From: an uncultured Sutterella sp.
Lineage (GTDB): Bacteria; Pseudomonadota; Gammaproteobacteria; Burkholderiales; Burkholderiaceae_F
Reading direction: 5' to 3'
Length of the DNA: 7,823 nucleotides
Assembly (NCBI GenBank): GCA_900552915.1
Contig: USBS01000084.1
Span: forward strand, 1 to 7,823
The position numbers and the translations under genes were made by a program. Position 1 is the first letter of the stretch, and each line of letters opens with the position of its first letter. A model generated the notes under the pieces. That model was not told where the DNA came from. It saw nothing but the letters and a program-made list of their open reading frames with translations, and did not search any database. Below, piece by piece: positions 1-6,246 of the stretch.

Positions 1-1
1 C

Positions 2-1600
2 GACTTGGAAAGTGTTTCAAGCTTCGGTTTTCGCGGAGAAGCGTTGGCTTCCATCGATTCGGTGGCCGATGTAACCATTACGAGCCGTACGCCCGGTGCT
101 GAAGAGGCTTGGGCGATCAGCCGCGACGGCATTGTTCCCGCCGCAGGACAGGAAGGCACACGTATCGAAGTCAAGGACCTTTTTTATCTCACGCCGGCGC
201 GACGCAAGTTTTTAAAGTCCGCAGCAACCGAAACGGCTCACATTTTGGCCCAGGTCGAACGAATGGCGCTTGCCAATCCCGGTGTACGCTTTCGCGTCTT
301 TTCCAACGGCCGCGCCAATATGCATTTCCCGGCGCAGGAGCCTTCGGAGCGCGTGTTTGCCGTCATGCCCGGAGAGTTCAAAAATGCCTGCCGTCCGATC
401 GCAGCAGACGCTCCGGGCCTGCATCTCGAAGGTTGGGTGGGGTTGCCCACGGCGGCCCGCAGCCGGGCAGACAAACAATTTTTCTTTGTAAACGGACGAT
501 TCATTCGCGATCGAGTGCTTCAGCATGCAGTGAAGACTGCCTATGCCGATGTGTTGCATGTGCAGGCTCAGCCCATGTTCGTGCTGTCGCTTTCGATCAA
601 TCCGACTCGAGTCGACGTCAACGTGCATCCGCAAAAAAGCGAGGTGCGCTTTCGCGACAGCCAATTGGTGCACGGTTTTGTTTCGTCGGCCATTATGCGT
701 GCTATTGCGCACGGAGCAGGCGAACAGGCTCCTGTGAGCATGACGGGTACGGAGCCGCAGGCTCAGGAGCCTCAGCGACCGGTTTCCCAACACTCGTCCG
801 CAGCTGCGGCTTCCGTCTATTCGGGAGGCTCGTTTGCTTCACGCAACACGGCTCGTTCGAGCATGTCGGCATCAACTCCGAAGCCTTTGAGTGAGCAGCA
901 ATGGCTCAACCTCTACGGCGGATCGCACACAGCGCCCGCCCAGCCTCAGGCTCAGATGCAGGTCAAGCCGCAAGAGCCTTTGTTTGCCGATCTGATGGCG
1001 CAGGCTTCGGCTCAAACGCAGCCCTTGGGGCGTCCTATTGCGCAGGTTGCCGGCATCTATGTCCTTGCCGAAAACAGTCAGGGCCTTGTGATTGTCGACA
1101 TGCATGCCGCGCACGAACGCGTTACCTACGAAAAACTCAAGGCCACGTCGGTCGGAACCGATGTGACGCAGCTTCTGGTGCCGGCCGTCTTTAATGTGAG
1201 CGACGAGACAATGGCGCTCTTTGAAGAGCACAAGAGCAAATTTGCCGAGCTTGGTCTTGAAGTGACGGCTTCGGGAGAGCATTCGCTTGCTTTGCGCGCT
1301 TTGCCCGCGATTCTGGCGCGCGGCAAGTTCGATGCGGCTGATCTCGTGACTCGTTTGCTTGAGGATTTCGAACGTTTCGGCGACTCGCAGCTCACCGAAC
1401 AGATGCGAAACGAGTGTCTGGCGACGATGGCCTGTCACGGTTCCGTTCGCGCGCATCGAGAACTCACGCTTCAGGAAATGGATGCGCTGCTTCGCGCCAT
1501 GGAGCGCACCGATCGCGCCGATCAATGCAATCACGGACGGCCGACCTGGACGCAGCTCACGCTGGCCGATCTCGACAAGCTCTTTATGCGGGGAAAGTGA
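2..1600 (+). CDS. mutL: DNA mismatch repair protein MutL, endonuclease type (5'-truncated by window edge)
   Basis: MutL couples mismatch recognition by MutS to strand incision and excision. The frame is open from base 2 and gives 532 residues without the true start; GFRGEAL (residues 9-15, bases 26-46) lies near residue 93 in E. coli MutL, so about 85 N-terminal residues with the first ATP-binding motif are off the window. Visible parts in order: the GHKL ATPase lid GFRGEAL, the GT-x-V-x-x-LFYLTPARRKFLK block near residue 55, the transducer domain with VNVHPQKSEVRF (about 208-219), a low-complexity Q/A/S/P linker (roughly 245-335), and a C-terminal dimerisation domain. That domain carries DMHAAHERVTYE (bases 1097-1132), matching the DQHA-x2-E-x4-E metal site of endonuclease MutL proteins, plus ACHGSVRA (1430-1453) and CNHGRPTW (1526-1549), the other conserved metal-site blocks. 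E. coli MutL lacks this site and relies on MutH. The gene overlaps miaA at its stop. Confidence 0.97.
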   Translation, partial: DLESVSSFGFRGEALASIDSVADVTITSRTPGAEEAWAISRDGIVPAAGQEGTRIEVKDLFYLTPARRKFLKSAATETAHILAQVERMALANPGVRFRVFSNGRANMHFPAQEPSERVFAVMPGEFKNACRPIAADAPGLHLEGWVGLPTAARSRADKQFFFVNGRFIRDRVLQHAVKTAYADVLHVQAQPMFVLSLSINPTRVDVNVHPQKSEVRFRDSQLVHGFVSSAIMRAIAHGAGEQAPVSMTGTEPQAQEPQRPVSQHSSAAAASVYSGGSFASRNTARSSMSASTPKPLSEQQWLNLYGGSHTAPAQPQAQMQVKPQEPLFADLMAQASAQTQPLGRPIAQVAGIYVLAENSQGLVIVDMHAAHERVTYEKLKATSVGTDVTQLLVPAVFNVSDETMALFEEHKSKFAELGLEVTASGEHSLALRALPAILARGKFDAADLVTRLLEDFERFGDSQLTEQMRNECLATMACHGSVRAHRELTLQEMDALLRAMERTDRADQCNHGRPTWTQLTLADLDKLFMRGK

Positions 1601-2529
1601 TGAGAGATTCGCCTCGTGCCTTGATGCTTCTGGGACCGACTGCCTGCGGAAAAACCGCTTTATCGCTGATGTTGGCCGAAGAGGTGCCCGTCGAAATCAT
1701 TTCCGTGGATTCGGCGCTTGTCTACCGCGGCATGGATATCGGCACAGCCAAGCCGACTGTGCAGGAGCGCGGCGGTGTGCCTCATCACCTCATCGATATT
1801 CTCGACATTGAAGAGAGCTACAGCGCGGCTTCCTTTGCCGAGGATGCCGAGCGGTTGATCGGTGAAATATCTGCCAGAAACCGCTTCCCGCTTCTGGTGG
1901 GTGGCACAATGCTGTACGCCAAAGCACTGCGGGAGGGGATGGATGAAAGTCCGGCAACCGATCCGATTGTTCGCGAACGCATCACGGCGCAGGGTGAAGC
2001 ATTGGGGTGGCCTGCGATGCACGAAAAGCTTGTGGCGGTTGATCCGATCACGGCGGCTCGGTTGGCTCCCAACGATCGTCAGCGCATCGGACGCGCTCTG
2101 GAAGTGTTCGAGATTACCGGCAAGCCGTTGTCCTCTATGCACACGGGCGTCAAGTCGTATGATCCATCGATTGCTGCTGCGGCTCTCTTTCCGCAGCAGC
2201 GCAGCAAGCTGCATGAAATGATTGGCAAGCGGTTCGATGCCATGGTGAAGGCCGGCTTCCTCGAAGAGGTGCGAAAACTCATGGCGCGGCCCGGGTTTGA
2301 CGAAAATCTGCCGTCAATGCGTGCGGTCGGTTATCGACAGGCGATTGCGCACCTTAAAGGGGAAACAACCTTCGAGCAGTTTCTTGAAAGCGGAAAGGCC
2401 GCTACGAGGCAGCTTGCCAAACGTCAAATCACATGGCTTCGCTCGATGCCGGGCGTCAGTGCATTCGATCCCTACGAAATGGCACTTTCCGAGATTAAGA
2501 CGAAATTGCGTCAATTAGCTTGTATTTGA
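1600..2529 (+). CDS. miaA: tRNA dimethylallyltransferase MiaA
   Basis: MiaA transfers a dimethylallyl group from DMAPP to N6 of A37 in tRNAs reading UNN codons, the first step of ms2i6A synthesis, which stabilises codon-anticodon pairing. The 309-residue product is the usual family length. It shows the P-loop GPTACGKT (residues 12-19), the substrate block DSALVYRGMDIGTAKP (37-52) with the catalytic-position Asp37, GGTMLY (101-106) with the conserved Thr103, RQRIGRALEVFEITGKPLS (160-178) and the C-terminal MRAVGYRQ and KRQITWLR blocks (240-247, 274-281). I chose the ATG at 1600 because it forms an ATGA overlap with the mutL stop, the product begins just before the P-loop as in homologues, and GGGGAAA lies a few bases upstream as a ribosome-binding site. 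Translational coupling to mutL is likely. hfq, which follows miaA in enterobacteria, is absent. Confidence 0.97.
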   Translation: MRDSPRALMLLGPTACGKTALSLMLAEEVPVEIISVDSALVYRGMDIGTAKPTVQERGGVPHHLIDILDIEESYSAASFAEDAERLIGEISARNRFPLLVGGTMLYAKALREGMDESPATDPIVRERITAQGEALGWPAMHEKLVAVDPITAARLAPNDRQRIGRALEVFEITGKPLSSMHTGVKSYDPSIAAAALFPQQRSKLHEMIGKRFDAMVKAGFLEEVRKLMARPGFDENLPSMRAVGYRQAIAHLKGETTFEQFLESGKAATRQLAKRQITWLRSMPGVSAFDPYEMALSEIKTKLRQLACI

Positions 2530-2661
2530 CGAAAATAAGCATCTAATTGATGCAATTTTGCACTGAACCGTATTGATTCGAAGCTAAATTTTTTTTCGGC
2601 AGCAACGTTCGCGTGTCAATCCTTAATTCGGTACGGAAATAACGGCGATATTGCTTTGATT
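2530..2661. other. AT-rich intergenic spacer between miaA and larE
   Basis: This spacer is clearly richer in A and T than the genes on either side, with a run of eight T at about 2589-2596. A small hairpin, GCATC (2539-2543), loop TAATT, GATGC (2549-2553), is followed by AATTTT and could be a weak terminator for mutL-miaA. A 6-bp inverted repeat, CGTCAA (2509-2514) with TTGACG (2526-2531), overlaps the miaA stop. The larE promoter is probably here, but no -35/-10 pair with good spacing stands out (TTGCAC at 2558 has only a poor -10 partner), so I do not name one. Confidence 0.5.
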
Positions 2662-3504
2662 ATGATGTTAACAGTTGATAAAAGCGATCAAAATCTTGAA
2701 GCTAAGTTGCTTGGTCTTCGCGACGTTTTGAGTCGTACCGCCAATCACGGACGGCTATCAATCGCCTATTCGGGAGGGCTCGACAGCCGCTTTTTGGCTT
2801 TCTTTGCCGCCCGAAACGGGTTTGATGTGGAACTTCTGCATGCATCTGCCGCCCATGTCTCACAAGCCGAAACGTCCGATGCCGTACGGCGCGCGCAAGA
2901 CATGGGGTTGACGGTGCGCGTTGTGTACCCGCAGCTTCCTTCGCCGCAGCAACTGGCGCAGGCCGGACGCGATCGCTGCTACGTCTGCAAGCGGGCGATT
3001 TTCACCGCGTTGCTTGCGGAGGCGGTCGCGCCTTTGTGCGACGGCAGCAACGCCAGCGATACATTGGTTTTTCGCCCGGGCAGCCGAGCCATTCGTGAAC
3101 TCGGCGTACATACGCCGCTGACCGATGCCGGTTTAACCAAGCCGCAGATTCGGACTGCAGCAACAAAACTCGGGCTGGCAGATCCACAGCAGCCGGCACG
3201 TCCTTGTCTGCTGACACGCTTTGACTACGGCGACGCACCGGATGAAAAAAGGCTGCAATTAACGCAGCAGGCTGAAGAATTTTTATCCGGCCTGCCGCAG
3301 CTTTCTGCGGGGTTTCGTGTTCGGTGGCTCGGGCAGAGGCCGCTGCTGCATGTGAGTGCGGCCAATGCGCTTACGGACAAAGATTTGAGCTCTATCTGTG
3401 AACAACTGACAGAGAAGATACCGGAGCTTCGCGGTGTGCAAGCAGAGGTGATGGAGAATCTTTCGGGGTGGTTTGATCGCAAAGTCGACGATTTGTCGCG
3501 TTGA
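2662..3504 (+). CDS. larE: LarE-family ATP-dependent sacrificial sulfur transferase
   Basis: LarE adenylates the carboxylates of a pyridinium precursor and inserts sulfur to build the nickel-pincer nucleotide cofactor of lactate racemase and related enzymes. The 280-residue protein is close to family length. It opens with a PP-loop ATPase motif SGGLDS (bases 2770-2787), then DRCYVCK (Cys codons 2977 and 2986), DGSNASDTLVFRPG, ELGVHTPLTDAGLTKPQIR, and QPARPCLLTRFDYG (Cys codon 3205), the position of the sacrificial cysteine in L. plantarum LarE. The CxxC plus this third Cys resembles the LarE variant with a [4Fe-4S] cluster, which can act catalytically. ATG at 2662 and ATG at 2665 are both possible starts; neither has a strong Shine-Dalgarno (nearest is GGAAA at 2635). 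It stands alone: larB, larC and lactate racemase are not in the window. A related PP-loop sulfurtransferase role cannot be excluded. Confidence 0.85.
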   Translation: MMLTVDKSDQNLEAKLLGLRDVLSRTANHGRLSIAYSGGLDSRFLAFFAARNGFDVELLHASAAHVSQAETSDAVRRAQDMGLTVRVVYPQLPSPQQLAQAGRDRCYVCKRAIFTALLAEAVAPLCDGSNASDTLVFRPGSRAIRELGVHTPLTDAGLTKPQIRTAATKLGLADPQQPARPCLLTRFDYGDAPDEKRLQLTQQAEEFLSGLPQLSAGFRVRWLGQRPLLHVSAANALTDKDLSSICEQLTEKIPELRGVQAEVMENLSGWFDRKVDDLSR

Positions 3505-3734
3505 GCGCCGCAGAAGCCCAGATTGCTGCAATTTTGTTTCTTCGGGTGGTTTTGAGCAAAAGCGCGGAATTTTCTGCTCATTGGATTCTCGGTCCGATGC
3601 CTAGAATCATTGGCAAGCGAACATCGCACAACTTGCAAAAGGACGACCAATAGGAAGTCCGTCAATCCTGATCTAATCATTTGAAATGAGAAGACCTTTT
3701 TCCGAAGGCTTGTCCGATAGCTATTCCTCACACA

Positions 3735-3759
3735 GGGTACGATACCGTGTCGTCTAACA
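3735..3759 (+). repeat. Left arm of the 25-bp inverted repeat
   Basis: This arm pairs base for base with 3849-3873. Within the arm, GGTA-CGA-TACC is itself a small partial palindrome, a pattern that can mark a protein-binding terminal repeat. Confidence 0.9.
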
Positions 3760-3848
3760 TCACTCATTGCCATAATGGCATCTCAATTTATTTGGCAAGG
3801 ACAAGGTTTCTGAAGTTCATTTTTGGTCATGACGGTTACCTGAATCGT

Positions 3849-3873
3849 TGTTAGACGACACGGTATCGTACCC
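3849..3873 (-). repeat. Right arm of the 25-bp inverted repeat
   Basis: This arm is the exact reverse complement of 3735-3759. The bases immediately outside the pair (A at 3734, A at 3874) do not pair, which fixes the outer edge. Confidence 0.9.
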
Positions 3874-3879
3874 ATGAAA

Positions 3880-3920
3880 CGACATAAAACTTGACCCACC
3901 TCACACGGTGGGAGGTTCAA
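3880..3920 (-). terminator. Likely intrinsic terminator of the purD-maf side operon
   Basis: Read on the minus strand, about 55 bases past the maf stop, CCCACC (3912-3907), a six-base loop and GGTGGG (3900-3895) form a perfect stem. It can be widened by TTGA (3894-3891) pairing with TCAA across a four-base bulge. The stem is followed by TCAAGTTTTATG, a short T-rich tail. No T tract follows on the plus strand, so it would act on maf transcripts rather than larE ones. The tail is imperfect, which limits confidence. Confidence 0.45.
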
Positions 3921-3974
3921 CAAAATGTCCGCAGTCTCCGGCGGCGTGCAGACGCGCTCCTGAGTGCTGAAAAC

Positions 3975-4612
3975 TTATCGGCGCAACGCACACGCCGGAA
4001 GCAGCTGCGGGGCAATTTTTGCGAGCAGCTGCGCCGTCTCATAGACGGGAAGCCCCATGATGCCCGAGTAACTGCCGGCAATGTGCTCGATAAAAAGACC
4101 TGCCAGCCCCTGCACGGCGTAGCCGCGGCCTTATCGTAGGGTTCGTCCGTTTGCACGTAGGCTTTGATCTGCGCTTCCGTCAGCTTGGCAAAGGTGACTT
4201 GCGAGACGCTCACGGCTACATGCAGCTCGTCGGATTTGCCGTCGTTGACGACAACAGCGGTGCGTACTTCGTGCGTGCGGCCGGAGAGGCGCTGCATGAA
4301 TTGCGCTGCTTCCTCTTGATCGGCGGGTTTGCCGAGAATCTTTCCCTCGCAGATGACAACCGTATCGGCCGCAAGCACGGGCAACGCCGGTTTTCCCTCA
4401 GCCGCAATGCGCTGCATCGCTTGGCGTGCTTTTTCCGAGGCGGTTCGTACGACATACTCTTCGGGCGGTTCGTCGGCGTGCTGAACTTCGTCGCCCTCGA
4501 AAGCCGTCAGAACGGCAGGGCCTGCATGCACGATTTCGATGTCGTCGATGCCCATGCCGGCGAGAATTTCTTTGCGGCGCGGACTTTTGCTTGCCAGGTA
4601 CAAAACGGGCAT
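3975..4612 (-). pseudogene. maf: Maf-family nucleotide pyrophosphatase (YhdE-like), broken by a one-base frameshift
   Basis: Maf proteins hydrolyse non-canonical or excess nucleoside triphosphates; the SPRR-type YhdE subgroup acts on dTTP/UTP and modified bases. From ATG at 4612 the product starts MPVLYLASKSPRRKEIL, then has the catalytic AADTVV block (Asp83), GKILGKP (90-96), GRTHEVRTAV (111-120) and YVQTDEPYDKAA (152-163). At that point the reading frame is lost. The expected continuation, YAVQGLAGLFIEHI then AGSYSGIMGLPVYETAQLL, is encoded intact in the -1 frame from 4121 and ends at a TAA at 3975-3977. One missing base near 4121-4130 explains this; restored, the protein would be 212 residues, the family length. 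As read, it is 231 residues with an unrelated Arg-rich tail ending at 3917. An in-frame start 27 codons upstream (4693) lies inside rlmH and is unlikely. A sequencing or assembly error is possible. Confidence 0.88.
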
Positions 4613-4616
4613 AGTC

Positions 4617-5087
4617 TTAGGCTCGGTGATAGGGGTGATTGACCAGAATCGACCAGGCTCGGTAGATCTGTTCGGCAAGAAGCACGCGGGCAAAGGCGTG
4701 CGGCAGCGTCATCGAAGACAGCCGCAGCATCATTCGCGCTTTTGCTTTGAGTGCCGGATCCAGTCCGTCTGCACCGCCGATGATGAATGTCACACCGCAG
4801 CCTTCGTTTTTCCAACCGGAAATTTTCTTGGCGAAATCAACAGTCGTCATATCCCGGCCGTGCTCGTCCATCGCAACGAGAATGTCGCCCGCGGGCACCG
4901 CGCGCTCAATGCGTTCAGCTTCCGCCGCCATGACCTGTGCGACGGGCTTGCCGCTGCTGCGCGTTTCGGCCTTCACCTCTTTGACGGTGACGGTGAAGTC
5001 GCGCGGGAAGCGAGCGAGGTAGTCGTCGACGGCCGTTTGCGCCCAGGCCGGGAGCTTCTGATTGACGGCAACGATGGTGATGTGCAT
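4617..5087 (-). CDS. rlmH: 23S rRNA (pseudouridine1915-N3)-methyltransferase RlmH
   Basis: RlmH is a SPOUT-fold methyltransferase that uses SAM to methylate pseudouridine 1915 in helix 69 of 23S rRNA on assembled 70S ribosomes. The 156-residue product matches E. coli RlmH (155). Visible family blocks are the N-terminal MHITIVAVNQKLPAW, LARFPRD (24-30), MDEHGRDMTTVDFA (73-86), the SAM-binding FIIGGADGLD (101-110) and the C-terminal knot LSSMTLPHAFARVLLAEQ followed by IYRAWSILVNHPYHRA. I chose ATG at 5087 because homologues start with a short beta-strand as here; a TTG at 5096 would add three residues. It begins 9 bases after the rsfS stop and ends 4 bases before maf, so the three are surely one transcript. 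GAGTGA, overlapping the rsfS stop, may serve as ribosome-binding site. Confidence 0.97.
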   Translation of the reverse strand: MHITIVAVNQKLPAWAQTAVDDYLARFPRDFTVTVKEVKAETRSSGKPVAQVMAAEAERIERAVPAGDILVAMDEHGRDMTTVDFAKKISGWKNEGCGVTFIIGGADGLDPALKAKARMMLRLSSMTLPHAFARVLLAEQIYRAWSILVNHPYHRA

Positions 5088-5096
5088 GTCGAACAA

Positions 5097-5492
5097 TCAC
5101 TCAGCGGATTCGGGAGCGTGTGCGCTCTTTTCGGCGAGCGACTCGAGATAGGCCGAAATGTCGACCGTTTCCGGGCCCCAGAGTTCTTCGAGGTTGTAGT
5201 AGGAGCGCATCGTGGGCTGCATGCAGTGCACAACGACTTCGCCGCAGTCAACGAGCACCCATTCGCCCGTGTCGCTGCCTTCGAGGCCGCTTACTTTGCC
5301 GCCGGCTTCACGCACGGCGCGGGAAACGGACTGTCCCAAGGCGCGGGTTTGGCGGTTGCTCGTACCCGAACACACCACGACGCGCGAAAAGGCGCTCGTT
5401 TTGCCGGCGGTATCGAACACGACGATGTCTTTGGCCTTGACGTCGTCAAGGGCGTTCACGATGACGTTCAAAAGTTCTTCGGTCTTGAGCAT
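5097..5492 (-). CDS. rsfS: Ribosomal silencing factor RsfS (Iojap/DUF143 family)
   Basis: RsfS binds ribosomal protein uL14 on the 50S subunit and blocks 30S joining, lowering translation in stationary phase or starvation. The 131-residue protein shows the family pattern: ALDDVKAKDIVVFDT (14-28), VVVCSGTSNRQTRALGQSV (38-56), and the diagnostic EGSDTGEWVLVDCGEVVVH (71-89) with MRSYYNLEELWG (95-106). The C-terminal tail after residue 110 is Ala/Glu/Ser-rich and not conserved. ATG at 5492 is preceded by AAGGAAAA about a dozen bases upstream. It sits between nadD (51-bp gap) and rlmH (9 bp), the standard order in proteobacteria; a small 5-bp hairpin, TCCGG/CCGGA (5522-5536), lies in the gap to nadD. 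Confidence 0.96.
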   Translation of the reverse strand: MLKTEELLNVIVNALDDVKAKDIVVFDTAGKTSAFSRVVVCSGTSNRQTRALGQSVSRAVREAGGKVSGLEGSDTGEWVLVDCGEVVVHCMQPTMRSYYNLEELWGPETVDISAYLESLAEKSAHAPESAE

Positions 5493-5543
5493 GAAAACTC
5501 TGTTTTCCTTTTTTGAGTGAATCCGGTATGCCCGGACGAAATA

Positions 5544-6191
5544 TCAATATGCGTTTTTTTGGGCGATCAAGCGGGCAACTTCGGTCGGAAGCCATGTCTC
5601 GAGCGCCTTGAATGCATCGGCGCGGCTGCGCGTTGCAAAAAGAGTGCGGATTTTAGTCGAACTGGCAGCATGAGCCGGAATGCCGAAGCTCGCAAGAAAT
5701 CCTGCAGGCGACATTGTCAATTCATGCGCGGGCACAAGGCGGCCTGCCGCGAACTCCGCGACTTCGGGGGCAGGCTCTTTCATTTGTTCTTCGCGCGTGC
5801 AGACGGCGACATGAATGTAGTCAAACAATTCCCGCCAGTTGCGCCAGGTGTGAAAATTCTCCCACTGATCGGCCCCGATCAAAAGCACCAGCGGCATAGC
5901 CGGGCCGTAGTCTTCGCGCAGACTTTTGACCGTGTCGATCGTGTAGGTTGCGCCGGTGCGCTCCAGCTCTTTGGTGCAAACTGCGAGCCGTTCGTTTTTT
6001 CCGATCGCAGCGCGCAGCATTTCCAAGCGCAACGACACGGGCGTCGCAACGGATTTTTGCCAGGGGCGCGGAGCGAGCACAAAGTCCACTCGTTGCAGGC
6101 CTAAGGCGTCAAGCGCGCCCCGGGCCACCGCCAAGTGTCCGTTGTGGACGGGATCGAAGCTGCCGCCCAAAAGTCCGATGCCGCGACGCAT
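5544..6191 (-). CDS. nadD: Nicotinate-nucleotide adenylyltransferase NadD
   Basis: NadD transfers AMP from ATP to nicotinate mononucleotide to make deamido-NAD, an essential step shared by de novo and salvage NAD synthesis. The 215-residue product has the nucleotidyltransferase signature GGSFDPVHNGH (residues 9-19, the GxFxPxHxGH type), PRPWQKS (41-47) where substrate-binding residues lie, LIGADQWENFHTWRNW (104-119), a strong NadD block, and ASSTKIR (176-182), the ATP-phosphate binding ISSTxIR equivalent. Start ATG at 6191 puts the first motif at the expected distance from the N terminus; the upstream ribosome-binding site is weak (AAGAAG). A 55-bp gap separates it from the unknown exported protein upstream. 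Full length, no irregularities. Confidence 0.97.
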   Translation of the reverse strand: MRRGIGLLGGSFDPVHNGHLAVARGALDALGLQRVDFVLAPRPWQKSVATPVSLRLEMLRAAIGKNERLAVCTKELERTGATYTIDTVKSLREDYGPAMPLVLLIGADQWENFHTWRNWRELFDYIHVAVCTREEQMKEPAPEVAEFAAGRLVPAHELTMSPAGFLASFGIPAHAASSTKIRTLFATRSRADAFKALETWLPTEVARLIAQKNAY

Positions 6192-6246
6192 AAGGCTTCT
6201 TTTACCGTGGAAAGTCGAAATACTCGAACAAGACGATCAACGAGTC

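Larger units (their letters stand above)
3735..3873. mobile_element. 139-bp element with perfect 25-bp terminal inverted repeats (MITE-like or IS remnant)
   Basis: The left arm at 3735-3759 begins GGGTACGATACC and the right arm at 3849-3873 is its exact reverse complement, ending GGTATCGTACCC. Pairing stops at both ends of the 25 bp, so the edges are sharp. The 89-bp core holds a second, smaller palindrome TGCCATAATGGCA (3768-3780) and no transposase. Terminal repeats of this length with a GGG/CCC end around a short core suggest a non-autonomous transposable element or an internally deleted insertion sequence. I see no target-site duplication (left flank ends CACA, right flank starts ATGA). 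The alternative is a long stem-loop serving as a two-way transcription barrier between converging genes; there is no T tract after either arm. I cannot assign an IS family. Confidence 0.6.
3505..3974. other. 470-bp non-coding region between convergent larE and maf
   Basis: No convincing gene lies here. Just after larE there is a weak 4-bp stem (GCAG 3510-3513, CTGC 3526-3529) followed by AATTTTGTTT, and an imperfect hairpin at 3554-3579 (GAGCA...TGCTC extended by AAA/TTT across a one-base bulge); either might end larE transcription. A short palindrome TCATTTGAAATGA is at 3677-3689. The 139-bp inverted-repeat element at 3735-3873 and the maf-side hairpin at 3891-3920 are listed separately. The stretch 3590-3734 shows nothing I can interpret. 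Its base composition is lower in GC than the genes around it, consistent with acquired or decaying DNA. Confidence 0.6.

Noticed and set aside
730..1015. Possible tandem repeats in the mutL linker (repeated CAGGCTCAG-like words).
   Set aside because: The words are short and irregular and simply encode a Q/A/P-rich disordered linker, which is normal in MutL.
1414..1599. A longer version of miaA beginning within mutL.
   Set aside because: The extension is out of frame with mutL, Arg/Ser-rich, and lies before the normal MiaA N terminus; the ATGA overlap start at 1600 fits the family.
3225..3773. A 182-codon minus-strand open frame across the end of larE and the spacer.
   Set aside because: About half is antisense to larE, the remainder shows no domain or sensible composition, and it starts inside the inverted-repeat element.
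4617..4693. An upstream in-frame start for maf at 4693, adding 27 residues.
   Set aside because: It lies inside the rlmH coding region, and Maf homologues begin at the LYLASxSPRR strand encoded right after the ATG at 4612.
4539..5516. A long plus-strand open frame of over 300 codons opposite rlmH and rsfS.
   Set aside because: It is the antisense shadow of strongly recognisable RlmH, RsfS and maf codons and its translation has no family resemblance.
5522..5536. Small hairpin TCCGG/CCGGA between nadD and rsfS as a terminator.
   Set aside because: Only five base pairs with no T tract in the minus direction; the neighbours form a conserved co-directional operon.
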